47,122 nucleotides of DNA from Arthrobacter cheniae. Lineage in GTDB: Bacteria > Actinomycetota > Actinomycetes > Actinomycetales > Micrococcaceae. Every line of letters begins with the position of its first letter. Position 1 is the stretch's first letter. The DNA lies in contig NZ_QZVT01000012.1 of the NCBI RefSeq assembly GCF_003602275.1, forward strand, positions 21,841 through 68,962. Reading direction: 5' to 3'. Made by a program: the position numbers and the translations under genes. The notes under the pieces are model-generated. The model saw only the letters and a program-made list of their open reading frames with translations, had not been told where the DNA came from and did not search any database. This document shows, in pieces, positions 25,679 through 34,662 of the stretch.

Positions 25679-26908
25679 TCAGGCCCGCTCGAAACGGGGC
25701 CGCGACAGCCACCGATCGGCCTTGAGGGCGAGGTGCAGCTCGAGCCGCACCATGCCCGCGAGCGGATCGACGCCGATGATGGAGCGGATCCTCGTGAGTC
25801 GGTTGTATACGCTGCTGCGGTGGAGGTGCAGCTGGGTGGCGACGTCCTGCACCGAGCCGTTCTTGTCGTACAGCAGCTCGAGGACAGGCAGGAGTTCGCC
25901 GAGCCGGTCGGCCTCGCGCAATTCCGCGAAGTGGATACTGCCGAGGGCGGGAGCCTGCCAGCCGACGGCGCCCAGGAACTGGTAGACGCCGATATCGGCG
26001 TACGAGCATGGCACGCCCAGTTGCGGATCGACGGCGACCGCCTGCACCGTGTGCTGCGCCTGCAGCAGGGCCCCTGCCAGCGCCCGGGGATCGGCGGCCG
26101 GCTCGCTCAGCCCGAGGACGGATCGACCTGCGAGGCGGCCGGCACGCTTCGCCACCTCGGCCCGGTACCTGTCGAGGACCTGATGCAGGGCATTGCGTCC
26201 GACCTCGGAGTGGCACAGCAGGACCGAGAACTCCGCGGCACCGGCACTGAAGAGGACGGGTGCGACGCCGACCGTCGCCTGGAGCGCGAGCGTGCGCTGA
26301 AGGAGCGCGGCCTCGTTGGGATCGGCGGCGTCTCCTGACGGTGCGGCCTCCGGCAGTTCGTGGACCACCGCCACGCGCCACGGACCGTGCCCTGCCAGTT
26401 CCCGCCACCCACGGAGCTCCTCGACGGCTGTGGCAACACCGCGGCATGCCGCGAGGAAGGTTGCCTCGCGCTGCGTCCGCCGCTCGGACGACGCCGTGTC
26501 CGTCTCGAGGAGCAGTTCTGCGAGACGATCGATGGTCGGCCGCACCGCGGGCAGCGCGGCGAGGATGCCCTCGGCGGGATCCTCGTTGGACTGCTGCTGC
26601 ACCCACAGGTACCCCACGCGGAAGCCCCGCACCAGCAGGGGCACGCATACCCGCCCGAGCATGCCTAGCTCCTCGTTGGCTGGAACGGCAACGGGGCGGA
26701 CGGCCTGGCCGATCCCGTGGCGCAGCTGCCACTCGCTCACGTCCGCGGGGACCTTTTTGCTCAGGAGGAAATTGACCCGGACACGGTCCGCCGACGTCTG
26801 GTGGCTGCTGTAGGCGAGGAGGACGCCGTCGGGATCCTCGAGCGAGAGCCCGCGTTCGAGTCCCCGAGCTATGGATTCGACGACGTCCTCTATGACCTGG
26901 TTCTGCAC
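25679..26908 (-). CDS. PucR family transcriptional regulator, probable activator of ald
   Basis: This 409-residue regulator has a PucR-type layout: an N-terminal GAF-like sensor (IARGLERGLSLEDPDGVLLAYSS ... VCVPLLVRGFRVGYLWVQQ), a GGDEF-derived middle domain, and a C-terminal helix-turn-helix (VQDVATQLHLHRSSVYNRLTRI, residues about 350-372). It is transcribed divergently from alanine dehydrogenase, with a 266-bp shared region. In Bacillus, the PucR-family AdeR activates ald in response to alanine, so the same role is a reasonable inference here. No operator could be defined; a TACCGGTA palindrome at 27063-27070 is one candidate. Confidence 0.85.
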   Translation of the reverse strand: MQNQVIEDVVESIARGLERGLSLEDPDGVLLAYSSHQTSADRVRVNFLLSKKVPADVSEWQLRHGIGQAVRPVAVPANEELGMLGRVCVPLLVRGFRVGYLWVQQQSNEDPAEGILAALPAVRPTIDRLAELLLETDTASSERRTQREATFLAACRGVATAVEELRGWRELAGHGPWRVAVVHELPEAAPSGDAADPNEAALLQRTLALQATVGVAPVLFSAGAAEFSVLLCHSEVGRNALHQVLDRYRAEVAKRAGRLAGRSVLGLSEPAADPRALAGALLQAQHTVQAVAVDPQLGVPCSYADIGVYQFLGAVGWQAPALGSIHFAELREADRLGELLPVLELLYDKNGSVQDVATQLHLHRSSVYNRLTRIRSIIGVDPLAGMVRLELHLALKADRWLSRPRFERA

Positions 26909-27174
26909 AGCCCAAGAGTAAGCAGGTGGGACGCCTGGGCGACATCTGCCGCCACTCTGCTCGACATCTGTCGAGCGCGTCGCCGCGCATCGACGTGCTA
27001 GTGGCGCAGGTCACATGCGGCAACAGTCCCGGATCGACGGGCCTCCCAGCTCACGAGCTGATTACCGGTACCGTTCAACTCCGTTCGAGCGACGAAAGGA
27101 GTGGAGCCGAGCAGGCACACGGTCCTTATTCTGGTTCTACCCCCGTCCGCCCCGATCGCAGCCTGGAGAATCCC

Positions 27175-28287
27175 ATGATCATCGGCGTCCCCAAAGAAGT
27201 GAAGAACAACGAGTTCCGCGTCGCCATCACCGCGTCCGGCGTCCACGAGTTCAGGGCCCACGGCCACACCATCCTGGTGGAGCGGGGAGCAGGAATCGGT
27301 TCCAGTATCACCGACGCCGCGTATGAGGCGGCGGGCGCGGAACTGGTCGATGCCGCGGACGAGGTCTGGGCGCGGGCGGACATGGTCATGAAGGTCAAGG
27401 AGCCGGTCCCCGCCGAGTACCACCGTTTCCGCGAGGGACTTCTCCTCTTCACGTACCTCCATCTGGCCGCCGAGCCCGAGCTGACTCGTGCGTTGCTCGA
27501 CTCCGGTGTTACGGCGATCGCCTACGAAACGGTGCAGGACGGCCGCTCGCTCCCCCTCCTGGCGCCGATGTCCGAGGTCGCGGGCCGGCTCTCCGTTCAG
27601 GTCGGCGCCCAGGTGATGACCGCGCCCGCCGGCGGGCCCGGCCTGTTACTCGGCGGTGTCGCGGGTGTCCGTCCCGCCAAGGTCGTTGTTCTCGGCGCGG
27701 GTGTGGCGGGAACCAACGCGACGGCGATGGCTGTCGGCACCGGCGCGGACGTCACGATCCTCGACATCAACATCGCGCGGCTCCGGGAGATCGACGCCCT
27801 CTATGCCGGACGCGTGAAGACCGTCGCGTCGAACGCGCTCGAGATCGAGACGTCCGTCCTCGAGGCCGACCTCGTGATCGGGTCCGTGCTCATTCCCGGC
27901 GCACGTGCTCCCAAGCTCGTCACCAACGCCCTCGTGGCGCGCATGAAGCCCGGTAGCGTCCTCGTGGACATCGCGGTGGACCAGGGCGGCTGCTTCGAGG
28001 ACTCGCGCGTCACCACCCACGAGGACCCGACGTTCACCGTGCACGGGTCGCTGTTCTACTGCGTGGGCAACATGCCCGGCGCGGTTCCCCACACGTCCAC
28101 CTACGCCCTGACCAACGTCACCCTCCGCTACGCCGTCGCACTGGCCGACAAGGGCGTCCGCCGTGCATTCGAAGCCGATCCCGCGCTCGCGCGTGGCCTG
28201 AACGTCGCCTCGGGCAGGGTGGCCCACCACTCCGTGTCAGAGGCGCACGGGCTCGATCTCGCGGGTGACTGGTCGGCACTCGTCTAG
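27175..28287 (+). CDS. ald: alanine dehydrogenase
   Basis: This 370-residue NAD-dependent enzyme interconverts L-alanine and pyruvate with ammonia. The substrate residues R15, K75 and H96 of the family are present (FRVAIT, VMKVKEP, TYLHLA), and the Rossmann domain has VLGAGVAGTNA. The C-terminal return segment includes NMPGAVPHTSTYALTNVTL. The ATG at 27175 has GGAGA at good distance; the open frame upstream to 26926 runs through the regulatory region and is not used. The PucR regulator diverges upstream. The enzyme allows growth on alanine and re-oxidation of NADH under oxygen limitation. Confidence 0.96.
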   Translation: MIIGVPKEVKNNEFRVAITASGVHEFRAHGHTILVERGAGIGSSITDAAYEAAGAELVDAADEVWARADMVMKVKEPVPAEYHRFREGLLLFTYLHLAAEPELTRALLDSGVTAIAYETVQDGRSLPLLAPMSEVAGRLSVQVGAQVMTAPAGGPGLLLGGVAGVRPAKVVVLGAGVAGTNATAMAVGTGADVTILDINIARLREIDALYAGRVKTVASNALEIETSVLEADLVIGSVLIPGARAPKLVTNALVARMKPGSVLVDIAVDQGGCFEDSRVTTHEDPTFTVHGSLFYCVGNMPGAVPHTSTYALTNVTLRYAVALADKGVRRAFEADPALARGLNVASGRVAHHSVSEAHGLDLAGDWSALV

Positions 28288-28311
28288 TCGGGACGTAGGT
28301 GGGAATGTTCC

Positions 28312-28899
28312 TCACCGCGCCGCGACGGCCAGGAACGTGATGGGAAGTTCGAGGAGGTCGAGCGGTCCGTGTGGTCCTTCCCCGTCGAGCAGGAGGGAGT
28401 CCCCGGATTCCATCGTGTACTCGTACGGCCCGTGGCCGTACACCATCCTGCCGGACAGCAGGAAGATGAATTCCGTACCCGGGTGCTGGAACAGGGGGAA
28501 GACGTCGGAGGCGTCGGTGAGCGTGACAAGGGTCGGCTCCAGCGCGTCACTCCGGCCCTTGAGGGCTCCGAGGACGCGGTATTCGTGTCCGTGCTGGGTG
28601 CCACTGCGGACCGTGACGCTACCTGCACCGCTCTTGGTGAACGTAGCATCGCGGTCCGTGTCCGCGCCCCGGAAGAGCGCGGTCACCGGGATCGCCAGTC
28701 CGTCCGCCAACCGTTGCAGCGTCGTCAGCGAACAGGATGTGCTGGCCGTCTCGATCTTCGAGATCATGCCCTTGGAGAGTCCTGTCCGGGCCGCGAGTTC
28801 GGCGGACGAGAGGTTCTGGGCTGTTCGGTAGTGCCGCACCTGCGCGCCGATGACCTGCTCGATCTTCCCGCTGACGTCGTCGTGGGCATTTTCGGTCAT
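28312..28899 (-). CDS. XRE family regulator with cupin domain
   Basis: This 195-residue regulator has an N-terminal XRE helix-turn-helix (IGAQVRHYRTAQNLSSAELAARTGLSKGMISKIE) and a C-terminal cupin (PLFQHPGTEFIFLLSGRMVYGHGPYEYTMESGDSLLLDGEGPHGPL) that should bind a small effector. It follows, on the same strand, the operon of ligase, glutamate-synthase-like subunits and oxidase, with 87 bases between. It is therefore the best candidate to control that operon. The ATG at 28899 is chosen on homology; an ATG three codons upstream is also possible. Confidence 0.88.
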   Translation of the reverse strand: MTENAHDDVSGKIEQVIGAQVRHYRTAQNLSSAELAARTGLSKGMISKIETASTSCSLTTLQRLADGLAIPVTALFRGADTDRDATFTKSGAGSVTVRSGTQHGHEYRVLGALKGRSDALEPTLVTLTDASDVFPLFQHPGTEFIFLLSGRMVYGHGPYEYTMESGDSLLLDGEGPHGPLDLLELPITFLAVAAR

Positions 28900-28986
28900 G
28901 CACGCCATCCTAGGTCGGGCTACAGGTAGGGCCGGGACAGGGTGCAGGTCTCCGTAGGGTGCCAGGCGTCCGGCACGGCCCGTCTT

Positions 28987-30129
28987 TCAGCGGTGGCCGG
29001 CGCTCAGGGTGGGGCGGAAGCGCGCAGGAATGTCGGCCGAACCAGTAACCAGATCGGCCGCCCACCGACCGATGAGCGGAGCGAACTTGGCTCCGTGCCC
29101 GGAGCAGGGTGAGAGCACCGTCAGTCCGCCCACCCTGTCGATGATGAAGTCCTCGGTGGGAGTGTTGGTGAACAGGCAGGTGGTCTCGGCGTACGGCTCC
29201 GGGTCCAGACCAGGGAGGTACTGGCGGACGTACCCCACCACCCTGTCCCGGTTCGCGGGGTCCACGCGACCTGTCTGCTCCGCGGCGGAGGGGATCAGGG
29301 AGCCTCCGTTGAACTCGGCGACCTTCTGCCCGGCGAAATCCGCGTCCCGTCCTCCGGGAAGCCCGTAGACCTGCATGGTCGCGGCCTTGTGGATGAAGGT
29401 CGGCCAGGTGCCGGCACTCCCGGTGTCCCTGTACCGGAAGTGGAAAGCCTGCTCCTGCATGACGGTCACCTGTGGGAGTCCGCGGAGGAAACCGGCAGGG
29501 AGTGCCAGCCGGCCGAGCAGGTGCGGCAGCCAGCCGCCGGCACTGATGATGACGTTCCCGGCATCGAGCGTTTCGCCTGTAGTAGATGTCAGCCGGTAGC
29601 CGGTCGCCCGCTGCTCGAGGTGGTGCAGTTCCCAGCCGGTCAGGAGCCTGGCACCCTTCCCCACGGCGAGTCCGACCATCGTGGTGACGGCCGTCTCGGC
29701 GTCGAGAACCCCGGCGCCGGGATGCCACAGGACGTCACTGTCGAAGGCTATGGAGGGCCATCGCTCACGAGCCACGGCCGCCGGGAGCAGTTCGTGATCG
29801 ATCCCCGCATCGGCCAGCACTTCGGCCAGGAGTGCCGGCTGACGTCCGAGCCCGTGGTCCACGGCGCCGGCTGCGCTGATGAGATCATGCCCGCCTTCCG
29901 AGCTCAGCGTGTCCCACAGCGCCCGGGACTCGGCCACGGCCCGAGCGTAGAAGGGGTCGGGGTAGGCGTAGCGGAAGATGCGTGCCGAGCCGTGCGAGCT
30001 GCCGTCGGGGCTCGCTGGAACCGTGCGCTCGACGAGGGTGACCTGATGTCCACGGGAGGTGAGCTGCCAGGCTGTTGCGGCACCTGCGAGGCCGGCACCC
30101 ACGACGACATAGTCGGATGATCCGGTCAT
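28987..30129 (-). CDS. monomeric sarcosine oxidase / N-methyl amino acid oxidase-like flavoenzyme
   Basis: This 380-residue FAD enzyme belongs to the MSOX/SolA family, which demethylates secondary amines with oxygen to give formaldehyde and hydrogen peroxide. The dinucleotide motif VVVGAGLAGAATAWQL is at the N-terminus, followed by SSHGSARIFRYAY, which holds the His and Arg active-site residues. The covalent-flavin cysteine is in TTCLFTNTPTEDFIID, and the oxygen-activating lysine in CSGHGAKFAPLIG. The start overlaps the stop of glxD (ATGA), so it is the last gene of the operon. In this context N-methylglutamate is a more likely substrate than sarcosine, but this is inference. Confidence 0.9.
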   Translation of the reverse strand: MTGSSDYVVVGAGLAGAATAWQLTSRGHQVTLVERTVPASPDGSSHGSARIFRYAYPDPFYARAVAESRALWDTLSSEGGHDLISAAGAVDHGLGRQPALLAEVLADAGIDHELLPAAVARERWPSIAFDSDVLWHPGAGVLDAETAVTTMVGLAVGKGARLLTGWELHHLEQRATGYRLTSTTGETLDAGNVIISAGGWLPHLLGRLALPAGFLRGLPQVTVMQEQAFHFRYRDTGSAGTWPTFIHKAATMQVYGLPGGRDADFAGQKVAEFNGGSLIPSAAEQTGRVDPANRDRVVGYVRQYLPGLDPEPYAETTCLFTNTPTEDFIIDRVGGLTVLSPCSGHGAKFAPLIGRWAADLVTGSADIPARFRPTLSAGHR

Positions 30130-31502
30130 AAAGTTCCCTGGCCTGCGCCGGGGATCCAGCTGGTGCCCGCCAGGGGAACTCGCGCCATGGCCGAGGCCTC
30201 GATGGTCAGGGCGACGAGATCCTCCGGTTCGAGGTTGTGGAGATGGGACTTCCCGCAGGCCCGGGCGATGGTCTGGGCCTCCATCGTGAGGACACGGAGG
30301 TAGTTGGCGAGCCGCCTCCCGCCCGCGATGGGATCGAGACGGGACGCGAGCTCCGGGTCCTGCGTGGTGATACCGGCCGGGTCGCGTCCGTCCTGGAAAT
30401 CGTCGTAGAAGCCCGGCGCGGAACCCAGGGCGGCATACTCGGCCGCGTACCGGGGGTCGTTGTCGCCGAGGGCGATCAGCGCGGCGGTGCCGATCGCGAC
30501 GGCGTCGGCACCGAGTGCCATCGCCTTCGCGACGTCGGCGCCGGTCCTGATGCAGCCGGAGACGATGAGCTGGACCTTGCGGTGGACGCCCAGCTCCTGA
30601 AGCGCCTGGACTGCCTGGGGGATGGCAGCGAGGGTGGGGATGCCGACGTTCTCGATGAACACCTGCTGGGTTGCAGCGGTGCCGCCCTGCATTCCGTCGA
30701 CCACCACCACGTCCGCGCCGGCTTTCACGGCCAGAGCCGTGTCATAGTAGGGGCGCGAAGCGCCGATCTTGACGTAGATGGGGGTCTTCCAGTCGGTGAT
30801 CTCCCGCAGTTCGCCGATCTTGATCTCGAGGTCGTCCGGTCCGGTCCAGTCGGGGTGGCGGCTGGCGGAGCGCTGGTCGATGCCCACGGGCAGTGTGCGC
30901 ATCCCGGCGACCCGTTCGGTGATCTTCTGGCCGAGCAGCATGCCGCCGCCGCCCGGTTTGGCGCCCTGGCCCAGCACGATCTCGATGGCGTCCGCCTTGC
31001 GGAGGTCGTCCGGATTCATTCCGTAGCGGGACGGCAGGTACTGGTACACGAGGTGCCGGGACTGGCCGCGCTCCTCGGGGGTCATGCCGCCGTCGCCCGT
31101 GGTGGTGGACGTCCCCACCTCACTGGCCCCGCGTCCGAGCGCCTCCTTGGCGTTGGCGGACAGGGCGCCGAAGCTCATGCCGGCGATCGTGACGGGGATC
31201 TGGAGGTGCAGCGGCTTCGATGCATGACGGTCACCGAGGACGACGTCGGTGTCGCACTTCTCCCGGTACCCCTCCAGCGGGTAGCGGGACATCGAGGCTC
31301 CGAGGAACAGCAGGTCATCGAAGTGGGGAACCCTGCGCTTGGCGCCCCACCCCCGGATGTCATACACGCCGGTTGCGGCAGCGCGCTGGATGTCGGCGAT
31401 GGTCGCGCGGTCGAATGTCGCGGATTCGCGCAGGCCCAGCGCAGCGATGTCCGGGGCGGGAACCTGGACGGAATCGTCCTGCGGGAGGGAGGTGAGAGTC
31501 AT
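30126..31502 (-). CDS. glxD: FMN-binding glutamate synthase family subunit
   Basis: This 458-residue protein corresponds to the FMN/Fe-S synthase domain of glutamate synthase and to the N-methylglutamate synthase subunit MgsC. Visible features are the FMN-barrel blocks PVTIAGMSFGALS, GASEVGTSTTTGDGGMTPEE, VLGQGAKPGGGGML, VKIGASRPYYDTALAVKAGADVVVVDGMQGGTAATQ and VSGCIRTGADVAKAMALGADAVAIGTAALIALG. It starts nine bases after glxC and overlaps the oxidase gene. With glxB and glxC it forms a split synthase that would transfer an amide-derived amine to 2-oxoglutarate or an analogous acceptor. Confidence 0.9.
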   Translation of the reverse strand: MTLTSLPQDDSVQVPAPDIAALGLRESATFDRATIADIQRAAATGVYDIRGWGAKRRVPHFDDLLFLGASMSRYPLEGYREKCDTDVVLGDRHASKPLHLQIPVTIAGMSFGALSANAKEALGRGASEVGTSTTTGDGGMTPEERGQSRHLVYQYLPSRYGMNPDDLRKADAIEIVLGQGAKPGGGGMLLGQKITERVAGMRTLPVGIDQRSASRHPDWTGPDDLEIKIGELREITDWKTPIYVKIGASRPYYDTALAVKAGADVVVVDGMQGGTAATQQVFIENVGIPTLAAIPQAVQALQELGVHRKVQLIVSGCIRTGADVAKAMALGADAVAIGTAALIALGDNDPRYAAEYAALGSAPGFYDDFQDGRDPAGITTQDPELASRLDPIAGGRRLANYLRVLTMEAQTIARACGKSHLHNLEPEDLVALTIEASAMARVPLAGTSWIPGAGQGTL

Positions 31503-31511
31503 GGCGGCGTC

Positions 31512-32267
31512 CTAGTAGGCGGTCGAGTTGTCGACGTGGAAATGGTAGAGGTTCCGGGCCGACCCATAGCGCCGGAAGTCGGACGGGTCCTCGGACCGCC
31601 CGGCAGCTGCCAGCAGCGCACCCAGTTCCTCGAGGTGCTCCGCCCTCATCGGTTTCTCGATGCAGTCGGCACCGAGAGAAGCTACGGAGCCCCGGACGTA
31701 GATCCGCGCCTCGTAGATGGAGTCACCGAGCGCGTCGCCCGCGTCGCCGCAGACCACGAGGCGCCCGGCCTGCGCCATGAAGGCGGACATATGGCCGATG
31801 TTGCCCCCGACGACGATGTCCACACCCTTCATGGAGATGCCGCAGCGGGCTCCGGCGTTCCCGTCGATGACGACCAGGCCGCCGTGGCCTGTGGCTGCAG
31901 CTGACTGGGATGCATCACCCCTGACGTGGACCGTGCCGGACATGATGTTCTCGGCCAATCCGACTCCCGCATTACCGTTGATGGTCACTCTTCCCTTTTG
32001 TAGCATCCCGGCGGCGTAGTAGCCGGCATGCCCCTCGATCGTGACATCGACGTCTGCGGTGATGCCGACGGCGAGGCTGTGCTTGCCACCCGGCTTGGTG
32101 ACGGTCCAGGATGCTGCGCCCACGGAGTCGTGCAGCGCCTGGTTGAGATCACGGACGGAAGCCGTGTCGAGGTCCGTCGTGGTGTCGCCCGCGTCCGACC
32201 CGGGGCGGACGTCGGTGCTGCTGTCCGAGGTGGGTGCTGTGGCGTCGGGAGCCATCAGAGTGACCAT
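31512..32267 (-). CDS. glxC: glutamate synthase alpha-subunit C-terminal (GXGXG) domain protein
   Basis: This 251-residue protein is a free-standing beta-helix domain equal to the C-terminal GXGXG part of GltB, also known as GlxC or MgsB. Repeated turns of the form GxxGxx are visible (VTIEGHAGYYAAGMLQKGRV, INGNAGVGLAENIMSGTV, IDGNAGARCGISMKGV, VCGDAGDALGDSIYEARI). The N-terminal 45 residues are an acidic Ser/Thr linker. The ATG at 32267 has AAAGG seven bases upstream and overlaps the end of glxB by 13 bases; a second ATG at 32255 overlaps the glxB stop by a single base. The domain forms the tunnel and scaffold of the split synthase. Confidence 0.88.
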   Translation of the reverse strand: MVTLMAPDATAPTSDSSTDVRPGSDAGDTTTDLDTASVRDLNQALHDSVGAASWTVTKPGGKHSLAVGITADVDVTIEGHAGYYAAGMLQKGRVTINGNAGVGLAENIMSGTVHVRGDASQSAAATGHGGLVVIDGNAGARCGISMKGVDIVVGGNIGHMSAFMAQAGRLVVCGDAGDALGDSIYEARIYVRGSVASLGADCIEKPMRAEHLEELGALLAAAGRSEDPSDFRRYGSARNLYHFHVDNSTAY

Positions 32268-33163
32268 GTGTAGACCTTTCCGGGTTCTGGTTCGAAGATG
32301 CGGGCGCGCTCGATACCGGGCAAGGCGGCCAGAGCGCGGTATTCGGACGCCATCGCGACGTAGTCCTCGGTCTCGGCGAGGATGGCGGGCTTGCAGGCGA
32401 TAGGGTCGCGGACGACCGCCATGCTGTCCGCGGTGGTGACGACCAGCGTGTAGAAGCCGTCGAGGACCTTCCCGAGGTTGATCAGGGCTTCTTCCAGGGT
32501 GTCGCCCTGCTGGAGACGGGAAGCAATGTAGCGGGCACCCACTTCGGTGTCGTTGTCGGAGTCGAAGACCACTCCTTCACGCTCGAGGTTCCTCCGGACG
32601 GTCGCATGATTGGAAAAGGACCCGTTGTGGACCAGGCACAAGTCGTCGGCGACGGAGAACGGATGGGAGCCGCTGGCGGTCACCGCTGATTCGGTCGCCA
32701 TGCGGGTGTGCGACAGACCCTGGCTGCCTGCCATCGATTCCAGGCCGTGGTGGGCGGCGATGTCCATGGGATGGCCGACGCCCTTCATCACGGCAACGTG
32801 CTCTCCGCGCCCGATGATGGTCGATGCCGGCAGCGTCTCACCGACTGCCTTGACCAGCAGTGCGGTGGGTACCGCGGCGCTGATCAGGGTCGTGTCGCCG
32901 ATGATCTTGACGGTCGATCGGGCGTCAGGCGAGAGCATGTCGTTCAGGGATGTCAGGATTCCGTCGATCTCCATGCCGTGGTGTTTCCCGAGGAGGCTCA
33001 CTGTCGACGTTCCATCGGAGACCAGACCGGGTGTGTCGTACACGGCCAGACCGGCCGAGTCCGGTCCGCGGTCCACGATCTGGCACAGCATGGAGGACAG
33101 CAGGGAGCCCATCCGTGGGTGCAACGAGGGATTACGCAATTGAAGCGCGGCGATTCCGCACAT
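32255..33163 (-). CDS. glxB: class II glutamine amidotransferase-like subunit
   Basis: This 302-residue protein matches the glutaminase domain of glutamate synthase (GlxB, or MgsA in methylotrophs). The N-terminus is MCGIAALQLRNPS, where Cys2 is the Ntn nucleophile after removal of Met, and QIVDRGPDSAGLAVYD follows. Later blocks LSHTRMATESAVTASGSHPFS and LVHNGSFSNHATVRRNLE are the glutamine-site loops. It would hydrolyse an amide, either glutamine or gamma-glutamylmethylamide, and pass ammonia or methylamine to glxD. It lies 26 bases downstream of the ligase gene. Confidence 0.9.
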   Translation of the reverse strand: MCGIAALQLRNPSLHPRMGSLLSSMLCQIVDRGPDSAGLAVYDTPGLVSDGTSTVSLLGKHHGMEIDGILTSLNDMLSPDARSTVKIIGDTTLISAAVPTALLVKAVGETLPASTIIGRGEHVAVMKGVGHPMDIAAHHGLESMAGSQGLSHTRMATESAVTASGSHPFSVADDLCLVHNGSFSNHATVRRNLEREGVVFDSDNDTEVGARYIASRLQQGDTLEEALINLGKVLDGFYTLVVTTADSMAVVRDPIACKPAILAETEDYVAMASEYRALAALPGIERARIFEPEPGKVYTWSL

Positions 33164-33189
33164 GAGGCTTCCTTATCCAGTGGGGCGGG

Positions 33190-34563
33190 TTATATCGACG
33201 TGAGGTAGGTGCGGATCTCCCAGTCGCTGACCTGGTTGTGCCAGCTCAGGAACTCCTCCTCCTTGGCGTCGGCGTAGTACTGGCCGATCTCCGGATCGCC
33301 ACTGAGGCTGGAGAGAATGACCGGGTCCTTCCTCAGTGATTCCACGGCGTGCAGCAGGGTTGCCGGCAGGGTGTGGGCCTCCGGCTTCGACTCGCCGGGC
33401 CCCGATGGGGCGCCGGGATCCGCAGCACCGGCCACGCCGTCCAGTCCGGCCAGGAGGGCCGTTGCGATGGCGAGATAGGGGTTGGCTGATCCATCTCCGG
33501 AACGGAGTTCGACCCTCTTGTTGTCCGGCACCCGAATCATGTGCGTCCGATCATTCCCGCCGAAGGAGGCCTTGCGTGGCGACCAGGTGGCGCCCGACGA
33601 ACTCGTGGTGGCCCCGCTGCGCTTGTACGAGTTGACCGTGGGGGCGAGGAACGCCTGCAGGGCGGGAGCGTGATCGAGGATCCCTGCGATGAAGGAGTAC
33701 GCGAGCTGCGACAGCCCGAGGCCCCGGTCACCGTCATCCCCCGGGAACAAGGCCTTGGTGCCGGACCAGAGGGACAGATGGAAGTGGAGTCCCGTGCCGG
33801 TCCGGTCGGTGAACGGCTTCGGCATGAACGTTGCCGTCATCCCCCGTTGCTCGGCGAGGATGTTCAGGATGTATCGAAGCGTGATGACGCGGTCCGCGGT
33901 GGTCAGAGCGTCGGCGTAGTCGAAGTTCTGCTCGAACTGGCCGGCTGCATCCTCGTGGTCATTGGCGTAATTGCCCCAGCCCAAACCATTCATCGCTTCG
34001 GAGATCGCGGCCAGGTGGTCGTACATGCGTGTGACGCCTCGGGCGTCATAGCAGGGGCGAGGAGAATCATCGCGCGGATCTGCCGTACTGAGAGTTCCGT
34101 CGTCGTTCTTGTTGACCAGGAAGTATTCGACCTCCGCTCCGACCTTCGCCTGCATACCTTGATCGGCCAAGCGCTGCAGGGCGCCCTTGAGGATGACGCG
34201 CGGCGCATAGGGCCATGGTTGTCCGTGGACGTGCGGGTCGCAGTGAATCACCGCCAGCCCCTCCTTGATGAAGGGGACGGGCGTGAACGAGGAGAGGTCG
34301 GGTACCGCAATCAGGTCCGCGTCGTGCGGTTTCTGCCCGATGAGCCCCGCCGCATATCCCGCGAAACCCATCGATCCGTTCTCGAGCTGATCCGCGGCCT
34401 CGACCGGCACCAGTTTGGCGCAGGGTTTTCCCGTCATGTTGACGAAGGTGGCCAGGAGAAACCGAACATCGTTGGCCTTCGCAATGTCTGCGAGGGATAT
34501 CCGCCCCGTGTCGACTGCTGCTGTCATGGCGGTCTGTTCCCCGGGAGTTGCAAGACGTGTCAC
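33190..34563 (-). CDS. glnT: type III glutamine synthetase / gamma-glutamylmethylamide synthetase-like ligase
   Basis: This 457-residue ATP-dependent ligase belongs to the glutamine synthetase superfamily, type III (GlnT/GMAS branch). The N-terminal part has LLATFVNMTGKPCAKLVP; active-site blocks are KVGAEVEYFLV, WGNYANDHEDAAGQFEQNFDYADALTTAD, TFMPKPFTDRTGTGLHFHLSLW and GNDRTHMIRVPDNKRVELRSGDGSANPYL. The GTG at 34563 is preferred because AGGAA lies six bases upstream; the ATG at 34527 is the alternative. It heads the glxBCD-oxidase operon. GMAS and GlnT cannot be told apart by eye, but the operon favours ligation of methylamine or another amine to glutamate. Confidence 0.86.
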   Translation of the reverse strand: MTRLATPGEQTAMTAAVDTGRISLADIAKANDVRFLLATFVNMTGKPCAKLVPVEAADQLENGSMGFAGYAAGLIGQKPHDADLIAVPDLSSFTPVPFIKEGLAVIHCDPHVHGQPWPYAPRVILKGALQRLADQGMQAKVGAEVEYFLVNKNDDGTLSTADPRDDSPRPCYDARGVTRMYDHLAAISEAMNGLGWGNYANDHEDAAGQFEQNFDYADALTTADRVITLRYILNILAEQRGMTATFMPKPFTDRTGTGLHFHLSLWSGTKALFPGDDGDRGLGLSQLAYSFIAGILDHAPALQAFLAPTVNSYKRSGATTSSSGATWSPRKASFGGNDRTHMIRVPDNKRVELRSGDGSANPYLAIATALLAGLDGVAGAADPGAPSGPGESKPEAHTLPATLLHAVESLRKDPVILSSLSGDPEIGQYYADAKEEEFLSWHNQVSDWEIRTYLTSI

Positions 34564-34582
34564 GGAAGATTCCTGTCGCTTG

Positions 34583-34616
34583 CTGTTGCTTCTAGTGAAA
34601 CGGTGTTGAGCAACAG
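34583..34616. promoter_or_regulatory. inverted repeat in the glnT-hutD intergenic region
   Basis: CTGTTGCT (34583-34590) and AGCAACAG (34609-34616) form a perfect 8-bp inverted repeat with an 18-base spacer, 20 bases upstream of the glnT start. The right arm is also part of a smaller palindrome, TGTTG-AG-CAACA (34604-34615). This is the best candidate binding site for the XRE-cupin regulator in the divergent region. Confidence 0.5.
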
Positions 34617-34662
34617 TAGACAATCAGGTGTTACGGCCGATGGGGCGCTGTGTTAACTTTGC

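Noticed and set aside
25644..27023. 459-codon minus-strand open frame overlapping the PucR gene
   Set aside because: Arg/Pro/Gly-rich frame shadow of the PucR regulator.
30237..31904. 555-codon open frame on the plus strand opposite glxD and glxC
   Set aside because: Antisense shadow of conserved genes in GC-rich DNA; no motif and no ribosome site.
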